Positions 9,797-20,919 of a stretch of 64,000 bases of DNA are shown piece by piece. The notes under the pieces were generated by a model. That model was not told where the DNA came from. It searched no databases and saw nothing but the letters and a program-made list of their open reading frames with translations. The number at the start of each line of letters is the position of its first letter. Positions within the stretch are counted from its first letter, which is position 1. The translations under genes were made by a program, and so were the position numbers. The stretch comes from Gilliamella mensalis (GTDB lineage Bacteria > Pseudomonadota > Gammaproteobacteria > Enterobacterales > Orbaceae). Location: NCBI RefSeq assembly GCF_900103085.1, contig NZ_FMWR01000007.1, positions 143,308-207,307 on the forward strand. Direction: 5' to 3'.

Positions 9797-10491
9797 TGAA
9801 TAAAATTATAGTAATACTAACTCTATGTGTATCGCTTATTTTAGCAGGATGCCAAGGAGCTGGAGCTGGGCGAACAAGTTCTAGAAATGTTGATCCTGCT
9901 TTAACAAAAAGTAATACGGCTAAATTTTTTAGTAAATCAGCCTGGCAATCTTGTGCTGTTGGTGCTGGTTTAGGGGGGATTGGCTGTATGTTAGCTGGCG
10001 GAAAAACAGGAGTATGTCTTGCGTCTGCGGCGGTTGGTTGCGGTGTATTGATGGGCGCTAACTATTATCTTGACAGTAAGCGAGCTCAATATGCTGATGA
10101 CCAGATGCGTTTAGATGCTTATATCCAAGACATTCAACAAAACACCTACGAAGTACAAGCAGTGACCCAAACAGCTAAAGCAGTATTAGATAAGAATTTA
10201 GCTACACTTAACGTATTAAATAATCAAATAAAAAATGACACATTAAATAAAAAACAAGCACAAACTGATTTGGCACAAATTGATGCAAATATTGCTTATT
10301 TAACGGATAAATTACGACGCATGAAGAAAGTTGAAAATGAGTGGGTTTCTATATCATCTCAAGAACAACAATCAGGGATGAGAGTAACAAAACTCGATCA
10401 CCAAATCAGTCAATTACATAAACAAATTTCAGTACTTGAAAATCAAATTAATCTTGTTACCAAACAACGTTCAGCAGTTAAGGTGAGCTAA
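9796..10491 (+). CDS. Lipoprotein with glycine-rich segment and coiled coil, TagQ position
   Basis: The start is the ATG at 9796, overlapping the previous stop as TGATG. A lipoprotein signal ends in lipobox LAGC near residue 18. After it come a Gly/Ala/Cys-rich stretch (~50-90; GAGLGGIGC, AAVGCG) and about 120 residues of likely coiled coil. Residue +2 after the lipid-modified Cys is Gln, with no Asp retention signal, so outer-membrane sorting is expected. Coming straight after the TagR-like gene, it holds the position expected for TagQ. I do not recognise direct sequence similarity to TagQ, so the match is by class and context only. Confidence 0.8.
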   Translation: MNKIIVILTLCVSLILAGCQGAGAGRTSSRNVDPALTKSNTAKFFSKSAWQSCAVGAGLGGIGCMLAGGKTGVCLASAAVGCGVLMGANYYLDSKRAQYADDQMRLDAYIQDIQQNTYEVQAVTQTAKAVLDKNLATLNVLNNQIKNDTLNKKQAQTDLAQIDANIAYLTDKLRRMKKVENEWVSISSQEQQSGMRVTKLDHQISQLHKQISVLENQINLVTKQRSAVKVS

Positions 10492-10493
10492 TT

Positions 10494-10976
10494 ATGAAAA
10501 AAAAATATCTTCTATTACTCAGCCCGCTTATTTTTGTAGCTGGCTGTTCAACAACCCCCGAACAGTGCGATCCGACCAATACCAATATTGGAATTATGGA
10601 TAAAATCAGCTGTAATTATTCAGGCAATTACCAAGCTCGAATTGATCAGAAAAAACAAATTCTAGAAAATGAGGTAAGAGCCAATCAACAGTTTAAAGAG
10701 ATTTATGCCATCATCGAGAAACAAAAAAATGACACCTCGTTAAGCATTAAACAAAAACAGGCACAGCAGCAAAAGTTGAAAACTGAGTTAACTAAACTAA
10801 CCGATGAAGTAAAACAAAAAGCCAAAGGACGTGACGACTTGCAGGCTCAAGTAAAAGATATTGAACAGCAATTAAATAAGGTGAACAATTCAAATAGTTC
10901 TGAACTTGAAAAACAAGTTGAGTTTGAAAAATTAAATAAAAAGCTGCAACAATTGCAAAAAGCATTGAATATATAA
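10494..10976 (+). CDS. Small coiled-coil lipoprotein
   Basis: 160 residues. A lipoprotein signal peptide ends in VAGC (Cys18) followed by Ser, predicting the outer membrane. Two further cysteines lie within the next 25 residues, and the rest (~45-160) is Lys/Gln/Glu-rich coiled coil. It begins 2 bases after the preceding lipoprotein gene and shares its general plan (lipid anchor plus coiled coil), so the two may form a mixed coiled-coil assembly in the periplasm. No family is recognised. Confidence 0.78.
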   Translation: MKKKYLLLLSPLIFVAGCSTTPEQCDPTNTNIGIMDKISCNYSGNYQARIDQKKQILENEVRANQQFKEIYAIIEKQKNDTSLSIKQKQAQQQKLKTELTKLTDEVKQKAKGRDDLQAQVKDIEQQLNKVNNSNSSELEKQVEFEKLNKKLQQLQKALNI

Positions 10977-11039
10977 ATATATTATATTAAATCAGTGTTT
11001 AAATAAAACAGAAGCTAAATAAAAGGAAATAAGTTAGCA

Positions 11040-12389
11040 ATGCAGCGCATAACAAGAATTATCTGTGATAATCATTCTGAACAGATGTTTTTATTCAATC
11101 AATATAATTCTTTGTTAGCATTGCTAAAACCGCATTTAACTGAACGTACTTTTTCGATCTTAGCCATACCACGGTTGATTGACGATAATCAATACATTGG
11201 ATGGTATAGCTCTTTAGAAGGGCAAGCTATCTTATTGAGTGAAGTCAGTGATCAATCGCATAAAGCTAAAATAGAAAAAACGTTACAAAATCGTATTAAC
11301 GATATTGAAGCGGCTGTTAAGTTAATGTCAATCACTGCTGAGCAGCAGGCATTTATTTCATCGTGGTTACCTAGAATTAAAAGTTTAGGTAACCATATTT
11401 ATGTGATTAATGATGAACCTGTTATTGTTAATACTTTTGAAGATCCCATTTTACCTGTACCAGCCTCCGTTATTCCGACAAAATCATTTTGGCGTGGATG
11501 GTATTTTTTATTGTTAGCCTTATTGTTGCTTGGATTACTTGGCATTCTTTGGTATTTATTTTTCCCATATGGAAAAGAAAAACCAGTCATTACTGATGCT
11601 GAGCCAGTCGTAAATCATTCCGATAAAGAAAAAAAATCAGACCTTGTTGTAAAATTGGAGCCTGAATCGATACTAGCGCCAACATCTAAAAATTGTATTA
11701 CTCGTGAAGAGATTGCCAATAATAGTGACACACCACAAATGGTTATGATATTTGATAATTCTGCCTCAATGACATTGACTTTGCTGGAATCTCAAGCGTC
11801 CATTAATCAATACTTAAATACTGATTGGTATTCAATGAGCCAACAAGAAGCTGATGCATACGAAAAACGCATGACACGTTTACCTAATCGTTTATCAAGT
11901 AGTAAAAAAGTCGCATTGTCGTCCATTGATAAAATTCAACCAACTGTCAATATTGCGTTAGTCACCCTTTCTGCTTGCCCTATTGCACAAACTACCTCGT
12001 TTTATCATTATGAAAACCGCGGAAAGCTGAAAGATAAAATTAGTCAGTTAAATCCATTAGATAACAACAGCGCAACGCCTTTATATAGTGGTATAAAACA
12101 AGCTAGTAAAATGCTTGATGGCGTCAATCATGATGATTACATCTTAGTAATTAGTGATGGCGAAGATAACTGTACCAAAGCAAATATTTGTGCTTTAGCC
12201 AGTAAAATCGCCGCTGAACAACCTCGTCTCAAAATAAATATAGTCGATATTGCCGGACAACATAAAATTGACTGTGTTGCAAATAAAACTGGTGGTAAGG
12301 TTTATATCGCTCAAAGCCCGATACAGATAGTTGAACAAATGAATAATGCCGTTTCGAATATGAATATTAGTAAACCGATATGTGAATAA
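11040..12389 (+). CDS. One-pass membrane vWA protein, copy 1
   Basis: 449 residues. The N-terminal ~145 residues are presumed cytoplasmic and begin MQRITRI. A single helix follows (~153-175), then a short charged linker and a periplasmic vWA domain with metal-site motif D239-N-S-A-S243, LVTLSACP, a threonine-containing ATPLYSG segment and VISDGEDNC. It is paralogous to the next gene along its whole length. AAGGAA lies ~12 bases before the start. The cysteines around the vWA domain (C219, plus those in DGEDNC, ANIC and the C-terminal CE) suggest disulfides in the periplasm. Its function is unknown. Membership in the Srf/Tag-like cluster suggests a sensor or adhesion component. Confidence 0.82.
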   Translation: MQRITRIICDNHSEQMFLFNQYNSLLALLKPHLTERTFSILAIPRLIDDNQYIGWYSSLEGQAILLSEVSDQSHKAKIEKTLQNRINDIEAAVKLMSITAEQQAFISSWLPRIKSLGNHIYVINDEPVIVNTFEDPILPVPASVIPTKSFWRGWYFLLLALLLLGLLGILWYLFFPYGKEKPVITDAEPVVNHSDKEKKSDLVVKLEPESILAPTSKNCITREEIANNSDTPQMVMIFDNSASMTLTLLESQASINQYLNTDWYSMSQQEADAYEKRMTRLPNRLSSSKKVALSSIDKIQPTVNIALVTLSACPIAQTTSFYHYENRGKLKDKISQLNPLDNNSATPLYSGIKQASKMLDGVNHDDYILVISDGEDNCTKANICALASKIAAEQPRLKINIVDIAGQHKIDCVANKTGGKVYIAQSPIQIVEQMNNAVSNMNISKPICE

Positions 12390-12514
12390 TTATTTTCAAA
12401 CAATACTAGATAATCGAGTATCTCGTTTTTATTATTTCTATTGGTACAATCGTTTGAAGTTAACTGCAATTTTAGTATCAGAATAATCGTCAACTGTAAG
12501 GAATTAAATCAATA

Positions 12515-13963
12515 ATGCAACGAATAACGCGGATAGCCTTTGATTATAATAACCCAGAGAAGATATCTCTATTAGAACAATATCATTCCTTACTATTATT
12601 ATTAAAATCACATTTAACCGATCGCACTTTTTCAATTTTAGCATCACCAAAGCTAATTGATAACAATCAATACTTAGGCTGGTATACCAATCTCCAAGGG
12701 CAACCACTTTTACTTGATAGCATTACCAATCAATCCCATAAAAATAAGGTAGCCAAAACGTTACAAACACGTATTAATGATATTGAAAATGCTGTTAGGC
12801 TAATGCCATTAAGCGATGAAGAGCGAAGTTTAGTTTCAGCATGGCTTCCAAGAATTAAAAGTTTAGGTAACCAAATTTATGTGATTAATGATGAACCGGT
12901 TATTGTCAATACCTTTGAAGAACCGGTTTTACCTACAGCATCCCCCGTTATTACTCCAACGCCAAAATGGCGTTGGTGGCATTTTTTTATCTTAGCCTTA
13001 TTACTTGTTGGTTTACTTAGTATTCTGTGGTATTTATTTTGTCCATTTGGTAAACAAAAAACAGTTATTCCCGATCCTATGGCTGTCATTGCACCGGCTG
13101 TTATAGAAAAGAAACCTGAACCCAAACCGACACCTGAGCCTGTTATTGAACCAAAAGATCCCGTGCCAGAGGAACCTACGCCAATTGCAACATCTGAGGT
13201 GAAACCAGTGCCGGTGCCAGCACCAGCACTAAAGGTAAAAAATCCACCTAACTGCATCACCAAAGCAGAAATGAATAAAGATCCTAATCCATCTAAAATG
13301 GCAATCGTGTTTGATAATTCATTATCGATGATGGTGACATTAAATGAATCGCCATCAACGGTTGCGCAGTACTTTCAATATCTGGCGTATGGTTATGCAC
13401 GTCATATGTCAGAGCAAGAAAGAATCAATTACGAAAAGCGTATGACGCGCTTACCAACTCGTTTATCAAGTAGTAAAAGTGTGGCTATTTCAAGCATTGA
13501 TAAAATACAACCAAACATTGATATTTCACTCGTCACGTTGACAAATTGCCCCGCAGCTGATGTTTCGCCATTTTATAAGTACACTAATCGCGTGTCACTA
13601 AAGCATAAAATTAAACAATTAACACCTACAGCAGCAGGTGGGGGTGGAACACCTTTATATAATGGTCTAGAAAAAGCCAGTAAAATACTAGATGGTGTAA
13701 AACGTGATGATTATATTCTTATTATTAGTGATGGCGAAGATAGTTGTACAAGAAATAACATTTGTACTTTAGCTAACTATATTGCTGCACAAAAACCACG
13801 ATTAAAAATTAACATTGTTGATATTGCTGGTGAACATAAAATAGACTGCATTGCTAACGCTACAGGTGGAAAAGTTTACATTGCCCAAAGTCCGAACGAT
13901 ATGATTAAACAGATGAATAAAGCAGTTTCAAATTTGAAAATCAACAGACCTGTGTGTCAATAA
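12515..13963 (+). CDS. One-pass membrane vWA protein, copy 2 (tandem paralogue)
   Basis: 482 residues with the same order as the preceding gene: N-domain (1-150), helix (~154-176) and a vWA domain with metal-site D267-N-S-L-S271. The difference is a much longer, repetitive proline-rich linker (~182-245, PEPKPTPEPV and similar), which would extend the vWA domain further from the membrane. AAGGAA lies upstream of the ATG, and the 125-base gap from copy 1 may contain its own promoter. The two copies clearly arose by tandem duplication and then diverged mainly in the linker. This is the last gene of the block. Confidence 0.82.
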   Translation: MQRITRIAFDYNNPEKISLLEQYHSLLLLLKSHLTDRTFSILASPKLIDNNQYLGWYTNLQGQPLLLDSITNQSHKNKVAKTLQTRINDIENAVRLMPLSDEERSLVSAWLPRIKSLGNQIYVINDEPVIVNTFEEPVLPTASPVITPTPKWRWWHFFILALLLVGLLSILWYLFCPFGKQKTVIPDPMAVIAPAVIEKKPEPKPTPEPVIEPKDPVPEEPTPIATSEVKPVPVPAPALKVKNPPNCITKAEMNKDPNPSKMAIVFDNSLSMMVTLNESPSTVAQYFQYLAYGYARHMSEQERINYEKRMTRLPTRLSSSKSVAISSIDKIQPNIDISLVTLTNCPAADVSPFYKYTNRVSLKHKIKQLTPTAAGGGGTPLYNGLEKASKILDGVKRDDYILIISDGEDSCTRNNICTLANYIAAQKPRLKINIVDIAGEHKIDCIANATGGKVYIAQSPNDMIKQMNKAVSNLKINRPVCQ

Positions 13964-14009
13964 CTAACAGAAAATAATATTAACTTATTTTATTGAATTT
14001 TTTTGTCAT

Positions 14010-14044
14010 ACTTTTCATTGTGGTGAAAAGTGTTGTGTTTTTAT
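14010..14044 (+). terminator. Possible terminator after tandem vWA genes
   Basis: ACTTTTCA (14010-14017) pairs with TGAAAAGT (14024-14031) around a six-base loop, followed by a T-rich tail (GTTGTGTTTTT). The stem is AT-rich and weak, so this is only a plausible end for the eleven-gene block. Confidence 0.45.
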
Positions 14045-14172
14045 AAAATTGTTCAGGTAGGATGTTGATTTTATTTATTTTTTATTTTTTTAATTAAATC
14101 AACGAGTTATTTTGTATTTTTGGGGTTCTTTTTCTAACGTCGAATGCGTCAACAACTGAGTAAGGTTTTCAC

Positions 14173-14193
14173 GTTAAACAAGAAATGTTTAAC
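14173..14193. repeat. Perfect inverted repeat GTTAAACA/TGTTTAAC
   Basis: Eight-base arms at 14173-14180 and 14186-14193 with a five-base loop and no T-run after it. It could be a regulator site or an RNA hairpin; nothing identifies the protein. Confidence 0.5.
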
Positions 14194-14308
14194 GAGGCTG
14201 TGTTTGTCAGAAATAAATCATAATTGGTGCATAAAGATCAAGTGACCAATTTTGGGGTATATTTGAACATCTGAATAAAGTGAAGATAGCATTGAAGAGG
14301 TAAGTATC

Positions 14309-14383
14309 ATGGATGATAAGAGTAATTGCGATGGTAGCTGTAGGGCATATTTTTCAATCAATACGTGGGGGGATTGCGCGTAA
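14309..14383 (+). CDS. Possible 24-residue Cys-containing peptide
   Basis: ATG at 14309 is preceded by GAAGAGG (14294-14300) at a workable distance. The reading frame gives 24 residues starting MDDKSNCDGSC and ending NTWGDCA, then TAA, with cysteines at 7, 11 and 23. The last codons and the stop lie inside a 10-bp hairpin. I recognise no family. It could be a regulatory leader peptide, a secreted or modified peptide precursor, or a chance ORF. No modifying enzyme gene is adjacent. Confidence 0.3.
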   Translation: MDDKSNCDGSCRAYFSINTWGDCA

Positions 14384-14394
14384 AAATCCCCCCA
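14366..14394. repeat. Strong 10-bp hairpin with six G:C pairs
   Basis: TGGGGGGATT (14366-14375) pairs perfectly with AATCCCCCCA (14385-14394) around a nine-base loop. It is strikingly GC-rich for this AT-rich region. There is no T-run after either arm, so it is not a standard terminator. It covers the stop codon of the small ORF. Confidence 0.65.
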
Positions 14395-14644
14395 ACTCGG
14401 ATATTGACAGTAAAGTTATCTATAGTTATCTATTCACTAAAAAGTCTAAAATTCCTTAAATCACCTTATAGATACTTGATTTTACTCAAAACAACAAAAT
14501 AAAAAACTTTAATAAAATCAATTATCTACCTGGTTGTTTTTTATTTTTCAATGATTGTTTCCTAGTTCTTTTTTGAACAGGTGCCTTAAAAAAACTATTT
14601 CGATTATAGTGACCTGATATATAAGAAATTTTTACCATTTTTCA

Positions 14645-14670
14645 ATAAAAAACCAGACATTATGTCTGGC
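14645..14670 (-). terminator. Rho-independent terminator of gyrB operon
   Basis: On the minus strand CCAGACA pairs with TGTCTGG around a three-base loop (14653-14669) and is followed by TTTTTT. It lies about 27 bases after the gyrB stop and ends the dnaA-dnaN-recF-gyrB block. A short T-run on the plus side too means that it may work in both directions. Confidence 0.85.
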
Positions 14671-14696
14671 TTTTTGTTTCTTAATAACAGTAATAT

Positions 14697-17120
<2,424 letters not shown>

Positions 17121-17150
17121 TTAATTGATTGTTTATATCATTCTGTATAT

Positions 17151-18224
17151 TTAAGAAATTATACCAGATTTTATGTAAAAAATCTTATCATTTTCATCGA
17201 TCATATGGGTAATTTGCGCTTGGTTAACAGCAGTAATAAATACTTGTGAATTAGCTAATTTTAAACGTTTTGCCAGCAGTTCTCGCTTATTGTTATCGAG
17301 CTCAGATGCAAAATCGTCAATCAAGTAAACACAAGCTTGGGTATTTTGCTTTGAGTAATACTCACCTTGAGATAGACGTAAAGCACACATTAATAGCTTT
17401 AATTGCCCGCGCGATAACAAATCTTCAACCGGAATATTATCGACACGTAATCGAATATCTGCTTTATGTGGACCGACTGATGTGTAGTTAAGGAGTTTGT
17501 CTCGATCATATTGTTTGCATAATATTTCAGCATAATTAGTGCCATGTTCCCAACCTTGATAATATTGGCAATTAAGCTGATATTCGGGTAAAAAGTCATG
17601 GCAAGTTTTTATTATTTCAGGAAAAATATGTTGCGAGTAATCTGCTCTAATGTGGCTAATTTTTTCAGCAATGGGGGCAAGTTCTTTATCCCAAGGTAAT
17701 AAGTGATTATAACTTTGAGATTGCTTTAATAATGCATTGCGTTGTTTAAATAAGCGTTTTAGATTATTCCATAAATGAACAAATTCTGGATAATGATGGA
17801 AGCATCCCCAATCAATAAATGCACGACGATATTTAGGACCACCACTTAATAAATCAAACCCTTCAGGTGTAATTAACTGTATGGGTAATAATTTGGCTAG
17901 ATCGGCGAGTCGAAAACCCTCGTCCCCATCTATTTTGATTTTATTCTCGCTAGTGCGTGACTTTATAAGACCAATGGAATGGAGTTGTTGATTAGTATTT
18001 TTTATCTCACTAAATAATATAAGTTCAGGTTGTTGATGCTGAATAATTCGATTAGATTGAGTATGTCTAAATGCGCGACCATGGCCAAGCATATAAATGG
18101 CTTCAAGTAAGCTCGTTTTTCCACTGCCATTATCGCCAACAATGAAGTTGAAATGTGGCGACAATAATAGTTGTGCATAATCAATATTACGGAAATGATG
18201 AATGTTGATTTTTGAAAGAGTCAT
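17151..18224 (-). CDS. recF: DNA replication and repair protein RecF
   Basis: SMC-like ATPase that helps load RecA at single-strand gaps. I use the ATG at 18224, which gives 357 residues beginning MTLSKINIHHFRN, exactly the E. coli length; an upstream start would add 11 poorly conserved residues. Walker A GDNGSGKTS is near residue 30, the SRGQLKLL signature near 270, and the Walker B segment VYLIDDFASELD near 300. It lies 48 bases after dnaN and 42 bases before gyrB. Confidence 0.95.
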   Translation of the reverse strand: MTLSKINIHHFRNIDYAQLLLSPHFNFIVGDNGSGKTSLLEAIYMLGHGRAFRHTQSNRIIQHQQPELILFSEIKNTNQQLHSIGLIKSRTSENKIKIDGDEGFRLADLAKLLPIQLITPEGFDLLSGGPKYRRAFIDWGCFHHYPEFVHLWNNLKRLFKQRNALLKQSQSYNHLLPWDKELAPIAEKISHIRADYSQHIFPEIIKTCHDFLPEYQLNCQYYQGWEHGTNYAEILCKQYDRDKLLNYTSVGPHKADIRLRVDNIPVEDLLSRGQLKLLMCALRLSQGEYYSKQNTQACVYLIDDFASELDNNKRELLAKRLKLANSQVFITAVNQAQITHMIDENDKIFYIKSGIIS

Positions 18225-18272
18225 ATGCCTTGAATGAGGCCGGCCGAAGCCGGACAATTAAATGAGATTTGA

Positions 18273-19376
18273 TTATAAGCGCATTGGCATAACAACATAA
18301 GTTGCTGTCTGATTATTGAGATCTTCTATTTGCACACTTGATGTTGCATCAGTTAATAACAGTTGTACACTATCACATTTCAACGTATTTAATATATCAA
18401 GTAAATAGGTTACATTGAAGCCAATCTCAAGCTCTGCTGATTGATATTTCACGTCAATAACTTCTTCTGCTTCTTCTTGTTCTGGGTTATTTGCGGTGAT
18501 CTTTATCTGATTGTTGTGGACATGAAGGCGAATACCACGGAATTTTTCGTTAGACAAGATGGCAACGCGTGATAGGGCGTTTCTGAGCTCTTCACAAGAT
18601 ACTTCAAGTGGTTTATCTGGATTGCGTGGTAATACGCGTTTGTAGTCAGGAAATCTACCATCAATGAGTTTTGATGTGAAAGTGAAATCACCAAGATTAA
18701 CACGTAAATTATTATTACCAATTTGCATATTGATTAATTGGTCGTTATCACTAACCAGCTTAGCAAGCTCAAGTACCCCTTTTCTAGGTAAAATGACCGA
18801 ACAAGAAGTTTTGGTATCTTGCTCAATAGGTTGTGCACATAAAGCTAATCGATGTCCATCTGTTGCAACTGATTTTAATAGACCATCTTCAATTTCAAAT
18901 AACATGCCATTTAAGTAATATCTGACATCTTGGTTAGCCATTGAAAATTGCACAGCATCAATAAGGCGTTTAATGGTTTTTTGTGGAACGGAAAGATCAA
19001 CATCACTTTGCCAATTTTCTAAATTTGGAAAATCGCTAGCAGGTAACGTGGATAATGAAAATTTACTACGACCTGATTGAATCATCAATCGATTATCGTC
19101 AACACTTATCGAAATTTGGGCATTATTAGGTAGGTTTCGGCAGATATCAAGAAATTTTCTAGCCGGTACTGTGGTTGCGCCGGGTTCACATGGTTCAACC
19201 AATGGTAAATGAGATATCATCTCTATTTCAAGATCAGTTCCCGTCATCGATAGCGTGTTATCGCTCACTTGTAATAGTAAATTACCCAAAATTGGTAGTG
19301 TAGGGCGACTACTCAATGGCGCACTGACAAGTTGCAATGGTTTAATCAGTTTTTCACGATCTATAATAAATTTCAT
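18273..19376 (-). CDS. dnaN: DNA polymerase III beta sliding clamp
   Basis: 367 residues (E. coli 366). It is the ring-shaped processivity clamp that tethers DNA polymerase III and many repair proteins to DNA. The N-terminus MKFIIDREKLIKPLQ and the C-terminal VVMPMRL, part of the protein-binding cleft, are typical. It lies 15 bases after dnaA and is cotranscribed with it in the standard order. Confidence 0.97.
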   Translation of the reverse strand: MKFIIDREKLIKPLQLVSAPLSSRPTLPILGNLLLQVSDNTLSMTGTDLEIEMISHLPLVEPCEPGATTVPARKFLDICRNLPNNAQISISVDDNRLMIQSGRSKFSLSTLPASDFPNLENWQSDVDLSVPQKTIKRLIDAVQFSMANQDVRYYLNGMLFEIEDGLLKSVATDGHRLALCAQPIEQDTKTSCSVILPRKGVLELAKLVSDNDQLINMQIGNNNLRVNLGDFTFTSKLIDGRFPDYKRVLPRNPDKPLEVSCEELRNALSRVAILSNEKFRGIRLHVHNNQIKITANNPEQEEAEEVIDVKYQSAELEIGFNVTYLLDILNTLKCDSVQLLLTDATSSVQIEDLNNQTATYVVMPMRL

Positions 19377-19391
19377 AGTATTGATTCTTTT

Positions 19392-20780
19392 TTAAGTTGA
19401 TAACGTTCGAATTAAATTGGAGTAATCTTCTTTTATATTATTACTTTCTTCTTTTAATTCTGCAATCTTTCTACAAGCATGTAATACCGTTGTGTGATCT
19501 CTTCCTCCAAAGCCGTCACCAATTTCAGGAAGGCTTTTGTTAGTGAGCTCTTTGGCAAGTGCCATTGCCATTTGTCGTGGTCTTGCAACAGAACGAGAAC
19601 GACGTTTAGACAGTAAATCTGATACTTTAATTTTATAGTATTCAGCCACCGTTTTTTGTATATTTTCAATGGTAACCAGTTTTTCTTGTAAAGCCAGTAA
19701 ATCTTTTAAGGCATCTTTAACAAAATCAATGGTAATGGCTTTGCCAGTAAAATTAGCATTAGCAATAACGCGATTAAGTGCGCCTTCTAACTCACGAACA
19801 TTGGAACGTAATCGTTTAGCAATAAAAAAAGCGACTTCTTCAGGTAGCTTAATATGATTTTCTTCGGCTTTTTTCATTAAAATTGCAACCCGCGTTTCTA
19901 ATTCGGGGGGCTCAATTGCAATGGTCAATCCCCAACCAAAACGCGATTTTAAGCGATCTTCAACGCCATTTATTTCCTTGGGGTAGCGATCTGAGGTTAA
20001 AATAATTTGTTGATTACCTTCTAATAATGAATTGAACGTATGAAAAAATTCTTCTTGTGATCGCTCTTTATTTGCAAAAAATTGAATGTCATCAATAAGC
20101 AAGGCATCAACTGAACGATAGTAATTCTTAAACTCTTCAATGGCATTATTTTGTAGCGCTTTTACCATATCTTGCACAAAGCGTTCTGAATGCATGTAGA
20201 CAACTTTGGCATTGGCTTTTTCTGCCATTATTTGATTGCCAACCGCATGTAATAAATGGGTTTTACCTAAACCAGTAGAACCATATAAAAATAATGGGTT
20301 ATAAGCTTTACCTGGATTTTCAGCTACTTGTTTTGCAGCAGCAACTGCAAGTTGGTTCGATTTACCTTCAACAAAACTATTGAATGTGTGCTTATGGTTA
20401 ATACCAGAATGATAGACAAGATTATTATTTGTTTCTTTTGTCGTTTTCCATGCTGGTACCACTTCTGTTTTGCGTTGGTTATTTTGTACTTTTTTATCTT
20501 TAGATACGGTTGAACCCACTTCAAGAAATAGTTTTAGAGAATCGTTATTAAATAGTTTATTTAATAATTGGGAGATAGTTGTTAAATATTTGTTTTTTAC
20601 CCAATCTAGGACAAATCTATTTGGTGCATAAATATAGAGTTTATTCTCGACCAGTTCCGCTTGTAACGGGCGAATCCATAAATTGAATTCTGTTGTGGGG
20701 ATTTCTTCTTGTAATTGAGAAAGGCAATCTTGCCAAATAGCGGTAGGCACGGCAACTCCTTTAACTTTGCTTACTGACAA
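19392..20780 (-). CDS. dnaA: Chromosomal replication initiator DnaA
   Basis: 462 residues (E. coli 467). The N-terminal DnaB-contact domain is followed by a variable linker (~85-125), the AAA+ domain with Walker [11 protein letters not shown] and Walker [10 protein letters not shown], and the C-terminal DNA-binding domain with [15 protein letters not shown]. It is first gene of the block. A perfect DnaA box lies about 30 bases upstream of the start, fitting autoregulation. Upstream of dnaA lies ompA and not rpmH, which is the usual neighbour. Confidence 0.98.
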   Translation of the reverse strand: MSVSKVKGVAVPTAIWQDCLSQLQEEIPTTEFNLWIRPLQAELVENKLYIYAPNRFVLDWVKNKYLTTISQLLNKLFNNDSLKLFLEVGSTVSKDKKVQNNQRKTEVVPAWKTTKETNNNLVYHSGINHKHTFNSFVEGKSNQLAVAAAKQVAENPGKAYNPLFLYGSTGLGKTHLLHAVGNQIMAEKANAKVVYMHSERFVQDMVKALQNNAIEEFKNYYRSVDALLIDDIQFFANKERSQEEFFHTFNSLLEGNQQIILTSDRYPKEINGVEDRLKSRFGWGLTIAIEPPELETRVAILMKKAEENHIKLPEEVAFFIAKRLRSNVRELEGALNRVIANANFTGKAITIDFVKDALKDLLALQEKLVTIENIQKTVAEYYKIKVSDLLSKRRSRSVARPRQMAMALAKELTNKSLPEIGDGFGGRDHTTVLHACRKIAELKEESNNIKEDYSNLIRTLST

Positions 20781-20805
20781 TACAGTTAAGCATTATAATC
20801 TTTTT

Positions 20806-20814
20806 TGTGGATAA
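20806..20814 (-). promoter_or_regulatory. DnaA box upstream of dnaA
   Basis: The minus strand reads TTATCCACA, a perfect consensus DnaA box, 26 bases upstream of the dnaA start. I found only this one in the interval, so it is more likely an autoregulatory site than an origin. Confidence 0.8.
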
Positions 20815-20865
20815 TTTGTAGATCTAAGACAATATATAATTTAGTTGTTAACAAAAACAGCTAGG

Positions 20866-20892
20866 TAAAAAAAACCCGGTATTTAACCGGGT
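20866..20892 (-). terminator. Rho-independent terminator of ompA
   Basis: On the minus strand ACCCGGT pairs with ACCGGGT around a five-base loop (20874-20892), followed by a run of T. It lies 28 bases after the ompA stop and separates ompA from dnaA. Confidence 0.88.
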
Positions 20893-20919
20893 CTTAATGA
20901 ATAACTTAAAAAACAAAGA

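Larger units (their letters stand above)
13964..14696. other. Gene-poor 733-base interval between Srf/Tag-like cluster and gyrB
   Basis: No ORF of normal length is supported. The interval holds a possible plus-strand terminator just after the vWA genes, an inverted repeat at 14173-14193, a looser one at 14222-14251 (AATTGGT/ACCAATT), a possible 24-codon peptide gene, a strong G/C hairpin and the gyrB terminator. I looked for clustered DnaA boxes, as in an origin, and found none. Confidence 0.6.

Noticed and set aside
1..13963. Type VI secretion gene cluster
   Set aside because: Only the TagTSRQ-like control parts are present. No VipA/B, Hcp, VgrG, ClpV, TssJ-M or baseplate gene is found in the window.
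13964..14696. Possible replication origin next to gyrB
   Set aside because: It is AT-rich with repeats, but no TTATCCACA-type DnaA boxes occur in it; only looser TTATCTATA-like strings are seen.
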